From the NCBI GenBank assembly GCA_020633295.1, contig JACKDW010000002.1, positions 248,001 to 312,000 of the forward strand: a stretch of DNA of 64,000 nucleotides, given 5' to 3'. Below the pieces are notes generated by a model. That model searched no databases and was not told the DNA's origin. It saw only the letters and a list, made by a program, of their open reading frames with translations. Position 1 is the first letter of the stretch. Each line of letters begins with the position of its first letter. Shown piece by piece: positions 8,833-17,646 of this stretch. The position numbers were made by a program, and so were the translations under genes. The stretch is from Myxococcales bacterium (GTDB lineage Bacteria; Myxococcota_A; Polyangia; Nannocystales; Nannocystaceae).

Positions 8833-10124
8833 CGCTGTGGATCCACGCCGCCGTGCTCGTCACCTTCGTCGCGCCGCTGCTGATGCTGATGGCGCTGGGC
8901 GTCGCCGCGCTCGGGGGCCTCGGCGGCGAGCGAGCCCTCGGCGCCGTGACGCGCGTGGGCCTGGTGACCGCGCTGGGCGGGGCGCTGACGGCGTTGAGCT
9001 CGTATCTCCTGACGAGCGCGCGGCCTCCGAGCCTGCGCGTCGGGACATGGTTCGCGGCCGGCGAGACGACCTTCGCGCTCGACCTCGCCGTCGACTCGCT
9101 GTCCCTCGGCTTCGCCGCGCTGAGCCTCCTCATCTGCAACATCGTCGCGGTCTTCTCGTTCCGCTACCTGCACCGTGAGCCAGGGTTTCGCCGCTACTTC
9201 TTCCAGATGGCGATGTTCGTGGTCGGCATCACGCTCGTCGCGCTCGCCGGCAGCGTCGAGGTGCTGTTCGTGGGCTGGGAGCTCCTCGGGCTCAGCTCGG
9301 CGCTCCTGGTCGGGTTCTTCCAGGAGCGTCGCGGCGCGGTCAACAACGCGCTGCGCGTGTTCGCGGTCTACCGCCTGAGCGACGCGGCCATGTTGTCGGC
9401 GGCGGTGCTGCTGCATCACTGGACAGGCAGCGGCAACCTGATCGCGCTGTTCTCGGGCGACCAAAGCGGCCTCGCGCCCGGGCAGGTGCTGCTCATCGAC
9501 GCGCTGCTGCTCGTCGCGGTCGCCTGCAAGAGCGCGCTGTGGCCGTTCTCGGGCTGGCTGCCGCGGGCGATGGAGGGCCCGACCCCCTCGAGCGCGGTGT
9601 ACTACGGGGCGCTCTCCATCCACGCGGGCTGCTTCCTGCTCCTGCGCGCGCAGCCGCTGCTCGCGGCGTCAACGGCCGCGACCCTCATCGCGGCGTCGGG
9701 AGGGCTCATCACCGCCGCGTACGGCTCGCTCGCGGGGCGCGTGCAGACCGACGTGAAGTCCGCCATCTCGTACGCGACGCTGACCCAGGTCGGCATCATC
9801 GTCGTCGAGATCGCCGCCGGGCTCGAGCTCGTCCCCATGCTCCACATCGCGGGCCACGCGTGCTTCCGCCTCTTGCAATTCTTGAGCGCGCCGAACGTGC
9901 TCCACGAGCGCCACGAGCTCGACAATCGACTCGGCGGCGCGCTGCATCGACCGAGCCCGACGCGGCGCGCGGGTGTCTACCTGTTCGCGCTGGAGCGGGG
10001 CTTCGCGGACGCGCTGCTCGAGCGCGTGTTGGTCGCGCCGTTTCGCCTCGTGGTCGCCAAGCTCGACGCGCTCGACCGGCGGCTCGTCGGCGACACGAGC
10101 CGCGCGCGAGGTCGTGCGCCATGA
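8829..10124 (+). CDS. dabB: DabB: NuoL-like proton-conducting membrane subunit
   Basis: This 431-residue polytopic membrane protein belongs to the NuoL/MrpA-like proton-conducting family and is the expected partner of DabA. The GTG overlaps the dabA stop. Conserved antiporter features are present: the glutamate in FVGWELLGLSSALLVGFF, the lysine in CKSALWPFSGWLP followed by AMEGPTPSSAVYYGALSIHAG-like sequence, and HACFRLLQFLSAP, where many NuoL proteins have Lys this one has Arg. It is shorter than NuoL (about 600 residues) and lacks the long C-terminal lateral helix, as is normal for DabB. It presumably conducts cations (H+ or Na+) to drive DabA. Confidence 0.9.
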   Translation: MTLWIHAAVLVTFVAPLLMLMALGVAALGGLGGERALGAVTRVGLVTALGGALTALSSYLLTSARPPSLRVGTWFAAGETTFALDLAVDSLSLGFAALSLLICNIVAVFSFRYLHREPGFRRYFFQMAMFVVGITLVALAGSVEVLFVGWELLGLSSALLVGFFQERRGAVNNALRVFAVYRLSDAAMLSAAVLLHHWTGSGNLIALFSGDQSGLAPGQVLLIDALLLVAVACKSALWPFSGWLPRAMEGPTPSSAVYYGALSIHAGCFLLLRAQPLLAASTAATLIAASGGLITAAYGSLAGRVQTDVKSAISYATLTQVGIIVVEIAAGLELVPMLHIAGHACFRLLQFLSAPNVLHERHELDNRLGGALHRPSPTRRAGVYLFALERGFADALLERVLVAPFRLVVAKLDALDRRLVGDTSRARGRAP

Positions 10125-11542
10125 AGGTGATGATGATCATCGTCGGCGTGTGGCTCTCGGCCCTCCTGGGCCCGCCGCTGCTCGCCACCCTCTGGGCGAT
10201 GGTCGACGACGACGCGCGTCGCGTCCGACGCGTCGCCGTCGTCGCCGCGCTCGTGGCGTGCGTGGCCGCTGCGGCGAGCTACTTCGTCCCGGAGCTCTCG
10301 GGGGTGCGCCTCGCGTGGCCCTGGCGGTCCGCGCTGCTGGGACCGTCGATCGTCCGCGTGAGCGCGCTCTCCAGCTTCCTCGTGCTCCTCCCACCGGTCC
10401 TCTGGTTGGCGACCATCACCTCAACCCCCAGCGCTCGCCTCGATCGCCTCGGACTCGGTCGGACCGCGCTCGGCGCGGCGATCGGCGCCTTCGCGTTCCT
10501 CACCGACAGCCCGCTCCTGCTCGCAACCTGCTGGGCGACGTCGAGCGGGCTGTTCTTGTGGGGCCTCGCGTCGGCGCCGAATCGACGCGCGACTCGCGTG
10601 GTCGCGTACTACCACGGCGGCAGCCTCGCGCTCCTCGTGGGCGGGATCGTGGCGCTGGCGATCGGAGGACCTACGGGGTCGCTCGGGCTCGCGCTCGTCA
10701 TCGCCGCGGTCCTCGTTCGAAAAGGCATCGTTCCGTTTCACGCCTGGATCCCGGAGGCCTTTGATCAGGGGCGGATCGGGCCGACGGTGCTGCTGAGCGC
10801 GCCGCAGCTCGGGACCTACGTGGCCGCGACGCTCGTCGTCCCGAACGCGCCCGAGGCGACGCTGCGCGTCGTGGCGATCCTGTCCCTCGTCACCGCGGTG
10901 TACGGCGCCGCGCTGGCGCTGTTCCAGGCGGACGCTCGGCGAGCGCTCGGGTACCTGTTCGTCAGCCAGTCGGCGCTGGTCTTGGCGGGGCTCGACTGCA
11001 CCTCGGAGGACGCGCTGACGGGCGCGCTCGTGCTGTGGATCTCGTCCGCGCTCGCGTTCACCGGCGTGTCGCGGACGGTGCTCGCGCTCGAGGCGCGTCG
11101 CGGCCGGCTCTTGCTGACGCGGCACCACGGCGGGTTCGACCAGATGCCGCTGCTCGCCGCGAGCTTCTTGTTGTTCGGCCTCGCGTGCAGCGGCTTCCCC
11201 GGGACCCTCGGCTTCATCGGCCAGGAGATGCTCATCGACGGCACCGTGCGCAGCTTCCCCGCGATGGGCTTCCTCGCGGTCGCCGCCGCGGCGCTCACCG
11301 GGCTCACGGTGCTGCGCATGTACTTCTCCCTGTTCTGTGGGCGCCCGAGCGCAGGTCCCAGGCTCCGGCTGCTTCGACGCGAAGCCGTCGTGTTCGGGGG
11401 CATCGCCGTGCTGCTGGTCGCGAGCGGCGTGCTCCCCGGCAGGGTCATTCGCGCCGGCGAGCGGGCGAGCGAGGCGCTCCTGCGCGCGCGTGACGCTGTG
11501 CAGCGGCTGTCGGCGCCGGCGGAGCGCAGCGCTTCGGACTAG
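10121..11542 (+). CDS. NuoM/NuoN-like second antiporter subunit of dab operon
   Basis: This 473-residue protein has about a dozen hydrophobic helices. It overlaps the dabB stop by ATGA, so it belongs to the same transcript. It resembles NuoM/NuoN: RKGIVPFHAWIPEAFDQGRI keeps the lysine-HxWxPxA motif of TM7-8, and GFPGTLGFIGQEML matches the loop near the NuoM PGT-FVGE motif. At the position of the conserved TM5 glutamate the sequence is CWATSSGLFLW, with Ala for Glu. Classical DAB systems are DabA plus DabB only, so this extra subunit is notable. It may form a second channel or a structural module; that is inference. Confidence 0.85.
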   Translation: MKVMMIIVGVWLSALLGPPLLATLWAMVDDDARRVRRVAVVAALVACVAAAASYFVPELSGVRLAWPWRSALLGPSIVRVSALSSFLVLLPPVLWLATITSTPSARLDRLGLGRTALGAAIGAFAFLTDSPLLLATCWATSSGLFLWGLASAPNRRATRVVAYYHGGSLALLVGGIVALAIGGPTGSLGLALVIAAVLVRKGIVPFHAWIPEAFDQGRIGPTVLLSAPQLGTYVAATLVVPNAPEATLRVVAILSLVTAVYGAALALFQADARRALGYLFVSQSALVLAGLDCTSEDALTGALVLWISSALAFTGVSRTVLALEARRGRLLLTRHHGGFDQMPLLAASFLLFGLACSGFPGTLGFIGQEMLIDGTVRSFPAMGFLAVAAAALTGLTVLRMYFSLFCGRPSAGPRLRLLRREAVVFGGIAVLLVASGVLPGRVIRAGERASEALLRARDAVQRLSAPAERSASD

Positions 11543-11549
11543 ACGGAGA

Positions 11550-13100
11550 CTAGAACTGCGTGAGCAGCAGCAGGTACAGGAAGTGCCGCGGGTCGCTGCC
11601 CCCGCCGATCCGTCGCCCCGCGGCCGTCGGGATGAACAGCGCGTAGCCGGGCTCGATCCGGAAGTGGTCCTTCCACGGCTGGTACGCGAGGATGAAGTCG
11701 AGCTCGTGGCCGAGCCCGTGCTGGGTGTTGTCGGGCTGCCAGCCCGCGCCGACGGGCTGCTCGCGGGTGTTCCACCAGGCGCCCTCGGGGTCCTGCAGCT
11801 GGAAGTAATGATAGGTCAGCTCGAAGCGCAGGCCCTTGGCCGGCGCGAGCTGACCGCCCAGCTCGAGGTTCCGCATGTTCCGCATCAGCGCGAGGTCGGC
11901 GATGCCGTTGTAGCCGTGGCGGCGCGCGGAGAAGTCCCAGAACTCGTTGCTGTCGCCGTAGGGCTCGCAGCGCGCCCCGGGGCCAGGCTGACGCTGACAG
12001 GGCTCGCCGCTCGAGAGGACGTAGCCGGCGTGCAGCGTCGGCGTGGTCTTCACGCGCTCGAAGGTGTAGTCGAGCATCGCGAGGCCGGCGCCGGCGACGT
12101 GACCGTGACCGCGCTGCTCGCCGCCCTGCACGAACAGCTCGAGATCGTAGTGAAGGCCGGCGATCGGCTCGCCGAGGATCCGCAGCCCGCCGTTGACGAG
12201 GTCGCGGGTCTCGGTCGGCGTCGTCGGCTGGGGCTGTCGGCGCTCGCCGAGCACCTGCGCGGTGACGTTGAAGCCCGGCGCGAACGCGCCGGTGAGCTGC
12301 AGGCCGCCGATGAAGCTCGCGCCCGTGGTGTACTGGCGCTCGATCGGGCTCCCGTCCATGTCGAGCGCGCCGGTCTCGGCGGTGAAGGTCTCGGGCGTGC
12401 GCGTGAGCGCGAACCAGCCGTCGAGCTCCCAGCGCCGGAAGTGGCCCCGCGCGCGCACGGCGTCGAAGGACTGACCCACCAAGTTCCACGGGCGCTCGGC
12501 GATCAAGCGACGCGAGCCAAACGGGATCTCCTGGCGCCCGACTCGCAGCTCGCCCCACAGCTCGCTGGCCTCGTCCTCGCCGCGCAGCTGCAGGTAGCCC
12601 TGGTGCAGATCGGTGTTCGCGTCGTTGGTCACGGGCGAGCCTTCGAAGCCCCACAGGCGCGCGTCCTGGAACTGCACGAACGCCTGCACCGGCCCGTAGC
12701 GCGCGGTGAGGTGCAGGCGGGCCTGCTGGCGGATGTCGGTGATCGGCCGCGCCGTCTGGCGATCGAAGTTGTCGTTGAGCGTCGCGTTGCCGCGGACCCA
12801 GTAGCGCAGCCCCGGCGTCAGCTCGAGCTTCGGCTCGGGCGGCGCGTCGTCGGGCGCGTCGTCGAGCGCGCGGGGTGTGTCGTCCGGGGGCGCCACGATC
12901 GACGCGCGGGCGGGCGCCGGCGGCGTGTCCTCGACGCCCGCGTACGACCTGCCTCCTGGGACTTGTTGCGCGCGCGCGGGCGAGCTCGCGGTCGACGCGA
13001 CGCCGCCGCCCGGCTCACCGGCCTGGGCCGCGGGCGCGGGCGATGTCGCCGCGCCAGCGCGGGCGACGAGCAGCAGACCGGGGAGAGCCGTGGCGAGCAT
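11550..13100 (-). CDS. alginate-export-type outer-membrane beta-barrel protein
   Basis: This 516-residue protein starts at ATG 13100 with a signal peptide (LATALPGLLLVARAGA) and an Ala/Pro-rich linker to about residue 80. The barrel follows, starting at LTPGLRYWVRGNATLNDNFD. Family hallmarks of the alginate_exp porins are visible: RARLHLTARYGP-type strands, VGRQEIPFGSRRLIAERPWN and a C-terminal aromatic strand ending in LLLLTQF. Alternating hydrophobic and polar residues run throughout. It probably forms a substrate-specific channel; the substrate cannot be told from sequence. A GTG nine codons upstream is possible. It converges on the dab operon with only seven bases between the stop codons. 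Confidence 0.85.
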   Translation of the reverse strand: MLATALPGLLLVARAGAATSPAPAAQAGEPGGGVASTASSPARAQQVPGGRSYAGVEDTPPAPARASIVAPPDDTPRALDDAPDDAPPEPKLELTPGLRYWVRGNATLNDNFDRQTARPITDIRQQARLHLTARYGPVQAFVQFQDARLWGFEGSPVTNDANTDLHQGYLQLRGEDEASELWGELRVGRQEIPFGSRRLIAERPWNLVGQSFDAVRARGHFRRWELDGWFALTRTPETFTAETGALDMDGSPIERQYTTGASFIGGLQLTGAFAPGFNVTAQVLGERRQPQPTTPTETRDLVNGGLRILGEPIAGLHYDLELFVQGGEQRGHGHVAGAGLAMLDYTFERVKTTPTLHAGYVLSSGEPCQRQPGPGARCEPYGDSNEFWDFSARRHGYNGIADLALMRNMRNLELGGQLAPAKGLRFELTYHYFQLQDPEGAWWNTREQPVGAGWQPDNTQHGLGHELDFILAYQPWKDHFRIEPGYALFIPTAAGRRIGGGSDPRHFLYLLLLTQF

Positions 13101-13219
13101 GACGTCGACGGGTTCTAGTACGCCCACGCAGGAATTTGCAAAACAACGACGAGCGCTCCGTGAAGTTTGCGGCGCGAGCGCTCGAGCCGCGCGCGGTGGT
13201 CACGACGCCGCGCATACGC

Positions 13220-13225
13220 GATACT
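13220..13225 (+). promoter_or_regulatory. -10-like hexamer, leaderless spacing
   Basis: GATACT lies six bases before ATG 13232. This leaves no room for a Shine-Dalgarno sequence after a transcription start and suggests a leaderless message. Confidence 0.4.
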
Positions 13226-13231
13226 CGGTCC

Positions 13232-14134
13232 ATGTCTTACGCTTCTTTACTCCCTCTACTTGCACGGCGCGCGCCCGTGCTATCTGGCGCCGCGCTCGCG
13301 CTCGCGCTCGCGGCCTGCAGCACCGCGGGCACCGAGGCCTCGGGATCCTCGGACTCGGGCACGGAGTCGTCCCAGACCGCCGATCCCTCCACGGGCTCCA
13401 CGAGCGGCACCGCGAGCGCGACGACGTCGCTGGCGACGAGCTCCGGCGGGTCTGACTCGAGCTCCCAGGGCGAGAGCACGGGCACCACGGACGCCGACAC
13501 GGGCACGTCGTCGCCCGTGACCAACGCCGCCACCACGACCAGCGCGACCGGCTCGACCACGATCGGCGAGACGACCGGCGAGACCTCCACGGAGCCGACG
13601 ACGGGCGGCAACCTCGACCTCCCGTGCGAGAGCGACGCGGACTGCGTGCTGGTCGACGACTGCTGCAGCTGCTCGGCCGCGCACGTCGACTCGGACCCGT
13701 CGGTCTGCGACGAGGAGTGCATGATCACGGTCTGCGAGTCCTTCGGGATCAAGGAGGCGGTGTGCGAGCAGGGGCAGTGCGTCCCGGCGCGGACCAACTG
13801 CGACGACTCGCTGATCCTGTGCGACGCGCTGCCGCCCGACTGCGCGCCGGGCTTCGTCCCCGGCGTCGAGCCCAACAACTCGTGCTGGACCGGTCAGTGC
13901 GTGCCGGCGATCCTGTGCAACTTCGTCAACGAGTGCCAGGACTGCGCGGGCTACGAGAGCTACTTCTGCGCGACCGACGTAACGCAGCTCGGCTTCAAGC
14001 CGCACTGCGAGCTGCTGCCGCCGCAGTGCGGCGGCGAGGCGACCTGCGCGTGCGCGAGCGACGCCTGCGAGGCGCCCTTCGACGACTGCGCCGACGGGGA
14101 CGACGGGCTGCTCTGCAACTGTCCTGTCTGCTAG
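13232..14134 (+). CDS. Ser/Thr-rich, Cys-rich lipoprotein
   Basis: This 300-residue protein has a signal peptide with lipobox LALAAC, then about 100 residues of Ser/Thr/Gly low-complexity sequence that looks like a flexible surface stalk. The C-terminal 160 residues are Cys-rich, with many disulfide-ready pairs (CESDADC, DDCCSC, CNFVNECQDC, CACASDAC) and end in CNCPVC. This architecture recurs at 47687 and 51614. No enzyme motif is visible. The ATG is chosen because it gives the signal peptide and sits six bases after a -10-like hexamer. Confidence 0.8.
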   Translation: MSYASLLPLLARRAPVLSGAALALALAACSTAGTEASGSSDSGTESSQTADPSTGSTSGTASATTSLATSSGGSDSSSQGESTGTTDADTGTSSPVTNAATTTSATGSTTIGETTGETSTEPTTGGNLDLPCESDADCVLVDDCCSCSAAHVDSDPSVCDEECMITVCESFGIKEAVCEQGQCVPARTNCDDSLILCDALPPDCAPGFVPGVEPNNSCWTGQCVPAILCNFVNECQDCAGYESYFCATDVTQLGFKPHCELLPPQCGGEATCACASDACEAPFDDCADGDDGLLCNCPVC

Positions 14135-14189
14135 GACAGATTGGCGAGCGCGCCCGCCGACGCGCGGGCGCGCGCGCGGCTGCGGCCCG

Positions 14190-14876
14190 TCACGATCGCA
14201 GCCGCCGCAGCGCCTCGCGGACGCTGCGGACGATCGCCGCCGCGGGGAGCTCGACGCCGAGCTCCACCAGCGCGCGCGCGAGCGCCGGGCGGATCCCGGA
14301 GACGTGCACGCGCGCGCCCAGCAGGCGCGCCGAGGCCATCATCTGCCCCAGGCGCGCCGCGCTCTCCGGCGTGAGCGCCTCGAGGCTCGTGAGGTCGACG
14401 ATCACCTCGCGGCTGCCCGAGCGCTGAATTCGATCGAGCAGCGCGGTCGTGATGAGCGCGGCGTGCTCGCTGTCCTGGATGCCGATGATGACGATCGCGA
14501 GCACGCCCTCGCCCACCTCCATCAGCGGCGCCGAGAGCTCGCGGATCGCCTGCGCCTGCTCGCCGACGAGCGCGAGCTGCTCCTCGAGCTCGCGCGCGCT
14601 CGACCGGTGGAGCCGCTCGAGCTCGCCGATGTGCTGCTCGTAGCGCTCGGACTCGGCGATCAGCTCGCGCCGCTCCCCCTCGCCCTGACGCAGCTTGCTG
14701 CGCAGCTGTCGGATCAGGCGGCCCGCGTCGCACAGCGCGGTCGCGAGCCGACGCGTCGGCGCGCGCGCGTCCTCGCCGTGCAGCGCGGGGCACTCGTCAC
14801 ACCCGCGCAGGCGCCCGATGAGCTCCTCGAGCGCCGGAGCCGGGGTCTCCGTCAGCGGGCACGACTCACACCGCAT
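14190..14876 (-). CDS. RsbR-like STAS domain protein
   Basis: This 228-residue protein has three parts. The N-terminus has a Cys cluster (CESCPL at 3-8, then CDEC) that could bind metal. Residues about 60-115 form a Glu/Arg/Leu-rich coiled coil. The C-terminal STAS domain is of RsbR type: VIVDLTSLEALTPESAARL carries the Thr/Ser phospho-acceptor region, and SARLLGARVHVSGIRP matches stressosome proteins. Such proteins sense signals and control partner-switching kinases. The start lies three bases after the FIST gene stop, so FIST and STAS proteins are made together. No RsbS or RsbT gene is nearby. Confidence 0.85.
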   Translation of the reverse strand: MRCESCPLTETPAPALEELIGRLRGCDECPALHGEDARAPTRRLATALCDAGRLIRQLRSKLRQGEGERRELIAESERYEQHIGELERLHRSSARELEEQLALVGEQAQAIRELSAPLMEVGEGVLAIVIIGIQDSEHAALITTALLDRIQRSGSREVIVDLTSLEALTPESAARLGQMMASARLLGARVHVSGIRPALARALVELGVELPAAAIVRSVREALRRLRS

Positions 14877-14879
14877 GCC

Positions 14880-16052
14880 TCACGCCTCGCCCAGCAGCGC
14901 CACCGTGAAGGTCTCGTTGTGATAGCGGACGCGGCCGTCGATCGGCGCGACCTCGCCGTAGGTGTAGAAGCCGACCTTGGGGAGCTCCGCGCCGAGCCGA
15001 CGATACACGGCCGCGATCTCGTCCTTGTAGTACCGCGGACCCAGGATGATCTTGCGCCCGGCGCAGTTGAAGAACAGCGCGAGCGCCGGCGCGGGCAGGC
15101 GCTCGAGCGCCTCGTCGATCGCCGCGACCGCGCCCGCGATCAGGTCCTCCTTGGCCGCGCGCGCGACCCGGACGATCGTCCCCTCGCTCACGTCGCCGCC
15201 GCACTTGAGCGCGCCGCGCTCACGATCGAACTCCTGGACGACGCGGATGACGACGCGCTGCTGCTCGGACTCGCCGTAGGTGCTCGCGCGCCGCGTCGAC
15301 ACGGCCAGCGGGTAGATCACCCCCGCGATCGGGTTGTCGAGGATCTCCTCGCCGAGCAGCTCCGTGTACACGTCGATCGCGGGCTTGCCGTCGATCTCGA
15401 GGATGATCTTCTCGTCCTCGACCTTGGTGCAGACCCGCTGCTTGCCGATGGCCTGAAAGCCGGTCCCGGTCGCGGTGCTGAGCGCGAGCGGCCCCCGCAG
15501 CGCGACCGCGACGAGGCCGCCCGAGAGCGCCTGGTCGCCGATGTACTGGAGCGTCCGCAGCTGCTCGTGCACCGGCTCCCCCGCCGCGCCGCCGATGATC
15601 GGGTAGCCGTCGCCCGTGACCTCCTGGATCCCGCGGATGATGTGCGGCGGGTTGGAGCGCACGCCGTCGGGGAACAGCATCAAGAGGTCAGGCTTGAACG
15701 CCGCGAGCTCGCGCCCGAGCTCGCGCCCGGCCGCCACCTGGTCCTCGCCGAGCGCGTCGACCTTGAACAGCTCGACCTCGACGCGATCGAGGCGCAGGCC
15801 CATCGCGGTCACCGAGCCCGAGAGCCCCTCCTCGCTGTTGATCTCGCCGCAGCTCGAGCAGCCGGCGACCTTGACGTCGGCGGCGAGGTTGTCGCGCAGC
15901 GCCCCGAGCAGCGCGGCGGGCTCATAGGTCATGGTGGCGAAGAGCAGCACGAGGTCCGGCTGACCGCCGAGCTGCTCGCGCAGCTCGAGCGCGACCTCGC
16001 GGCCGGCGACCGCCGGGTCTTCGTGCACGATCGACGTGGTGAACGCTCTCAT
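14880..16052 (-). CDS. FIST domain sensor protein
   Basis: This 390-residue protein has FIST_N (about residues 25-220) and FIST_C (about 220-370) domains. FIST domains are predicted small-ligand sensors, possibly for amino acids, found in front of signalling outputs. Visible elements include VAGCSSCGEINSEEG, LMLFPDGVRSNPPHIIRGI, GGAAGEPV and the C-terminal FFNCAGRKIILG and VGFYTYGEVAPI blocks. ATG 16052 has an excellent Shine-Dalgarno (gaggggg) upstream, and tacaat about 17 bases before the ATG could be its -10. There is no output domain in the protein itself; the STAS protein encoded three bases downstream is the likely output. Confidence 0.9.
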   Translation of the reverse strand: MRAFTTSIVHEDPAVAGREVALELREQLGGQPDLVLLFATMTYEPAALLGALRDNLAADVKVAGCSSCGEINSEEGLSGSVTAMGLRLDRVEVELFKVDALGEDQVAAGRELGRELAAFKPDLLMLFPDGVRSNPPHIIRGIQEVTGDGYPIIGGAAGEPVHEQLRTLQYIGDQALSGGLVAVALRGPLALSTATGTGFQAIGKQRVCTKVEDEKIILEIDGKPAIDVYTELLGEEILDNPIAGVIYPLAVSTRRASTYGESEQQRVVIRVVQEFDRERGALKCGGDVSEGTIVRVARAAKEDLIAGAVAAIDEALERLPAPALALFFNCAGRKIILGPRYYKDEIAAVYRRLGAELPKVGFYTYGEVAPIDGRVRYHNETFTVALLGEA

Positions 16053-16300
16053 TGAACCCCCTCGAATTGATTGTACGGAGATCCGCCGCGCGAACGCGCC
16101 CGGCGGGCGACGAGATCGCGCCGCGAGCCGCTCGCGACGGGCGCCGCGCGCCGGCCGTCCGTGACATGCATCTTCAGCCATGTTGTCGGGCCCCGCGCGA
16201 CCGAGGACGGGCGCGTCGCGAGCCGCGAGATGAGGCGAGCGGCGGACGCTCGCCGCGCGCCGCGGGGACCCCCTCGTCACGCGCGGGTAATTGTCCCCGT

Positions 16301-17590
16301 CTAGACGTCGTCGATCTCGGGTCGATGGGTCGACGCGCCCGTCGCCCCGGGGCGCTCGCCTCGTCCGGCCGCCGCGGGGTACAGCGCCTGATGCCCGAAC
16401 TTGCGCCGCACGGCCGAGAGCACGCCCTGCAGCGCCTCGCCCTGCGCGTCGTCAGCGGGCGCGGCGCGATCTTCCTCGACCTGACCGAGCGGCAAGGCCT
16501 GCTGCAGCGGCGCGTCGGCGCGCTCGAGCTGCGAGACCGCGACGCCGGTCAGGCGGAAGCGACGCCCGGCGATCGCGAGGTCATCGAGCAGCGCGCGCGC
16601 GGCCCGGTAGATCACGCGCGCCTGCGCGGTCGGGCGATCGAGCGTGCGCTGGCGCGACTCGGTGCGGAAGTGGTGATCGCGGAGCTTGAGCTGCACGCGT
16701 CGACCGCGGAGGCCGTGGGCGTCGAGGCGGTCGGCGACGCGCGTCGCCTGCGAGAGGATGTGCTGCAGCAGCGCGTCGCGGCCCTCGACGTCGCGGGCGA
16801 AGGTGTCCTCGTGGCCCACGGACTTGGCGACGCGGATCGAGGAGACGCCGCGATCGTCGATCGCGTGGGCGAGGCGGTGGAGGTGGGCGCCGTGCTCGCC
16901 GAACCACCGCCGCAGGCGCGCGACCTCGACGCGCCGGAGCTCGCCGATCGTGCGCACGCCGTGGGCCTCGAGCCGCTCCCGCGCGCGCGGCCCCACGCCC
17001 CACAGCCGCGCGATCGGCAGCGGCGCGAGGAACTCGAGCTCGCGGCCCGGCGCGACCACGGTGAGGCCGTCCGGCTTGCGCTCGGCGCTCGCGATCTTGG
17101 CGATGAACTTCCGCGTCGCGATGCCGACCGAGCAGGTCAGGCCCGTCGCCTCGCGCACCGCGGCGCGCAGGCGCTCGGCGGCCGCAGGCGCGGGGCCGTG
17201 CAGGCGCGTGGTGCCGGTGAGGTCGAGGAAGGCCTCGTCGATCGAGAGCGGCTCGACGTCCGGCGCGAACCGGCGAAACACCTCGAACACCTCGCGCGAG
17301 ACCTGGGCGTAGTGGGCGTGGCGCGGCGGGACGATGACGGCGCGCGGACACAGCCGCCGCGCGAGCGCGGTCGGCTGCGCCGAGCGACAGCCGAAGGTTC
17401 GCGCCTCGTAGCTCGCCGCCGCGATCACGCCGCGCGCCCCCACCCCGCCGACGAGCACGGGCCTGCCGGCGAGCGCCGGGTCGTCGCGGATCTCGACGGA
17501 GGCGAAGAACGCGTCCATGTCGACGTGCAGGATGGTCCGCGGCGGCGCGTCGCCCGAGGTGCGCGCGTCAGAGTGCGAGGGCGTGGACAC
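16301..17590 (-). CDS. dinB: DNA polymerase IV (Y-family)
   Basis: This 429-residue Y-family polymerase performs error-prone translesion synthesis. The catalytic residues are intact: Asp24 in HVDMDAFFASVE, and Asp118-Glu119 in LSIDEAFLDLTG. The thumb/little-finger parts follow (GVGPRARERLEAHGVRTIGE, an HhH-type element, and DTFARDVEGRDAL). It ends with an unconserved, Pro/Gly-rich tail. The start is GTG; no LexA-type box is apparent upstream. It is divergent from the thioredoxin lipoprotein gene with 56 bases between them. Confidence 0.95.
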   Translation of the reverse strand: MSTPSHSDARTSGDAPPRTILHVDMDAFFASVEIRDDPALAGRPVLVGGVGARGVIAAASYEARTFGCRSAQPTALARRLCPRAVIVPPRHAHYAQVSREVFEVFRRFAPDVEPLSIDEAFLDLTGTTRLHGPAPAAAERLRAAVREATGLTCSVGIATRKFIAKIASAERKPDGLTVVAPGRELEFLAPLPIARLWGVGPRARERLEAHGVRTIGELRRVEVARLRRWFGEHGAHLHRLAHAIDDRGVSSIRVAKSVGHEDTFARDVEGRDALLQHILSQATRVADRLDAHGLRGRRVQLKLRDHHFRTESRQRTLDRPTAQARVIYRAARALLDDLAIAGRRFRLTGVAVSQLERADAPLQQALPLGQVEEDRAAPADDAQGEALQGVLSAVRRKFGHQALYPAAAGRGERPGATGASTHRPEIDDV

Positions 17591-17634
17591 GACGCGCGCA
17601 GGATAGCGGCTTCCGGTCCGGCGGTCCGGCCTGC

Positions 17635-17640
17635 TACGCT
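17635..17640 (+). promoter_or_regulatory. -10-like hexamer, leaderless spacing
   Basis: TACGCT ends six bases before ATG 17647; the same hexamer at the same distance precedes the gene at 50306. Confidence 0.4.
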
Positions 17641-17646
17641 CCGCAG

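Noticed and set aside
11337..13118. A 593-codon plus-strand frame across the end of the dab operon and the porin gene
   Set aside because: The minus strand encodes a porin with signal peptide and barrel strands; the plus frame shows no domain.
14304..16055. A 583-codon open frame opposite the FIST and STAS genes
   Set aside because: Composition (Arg, Ala, Leu, Asp) is that of antisense translation; the minus strand has clear FIST and STAS domains.
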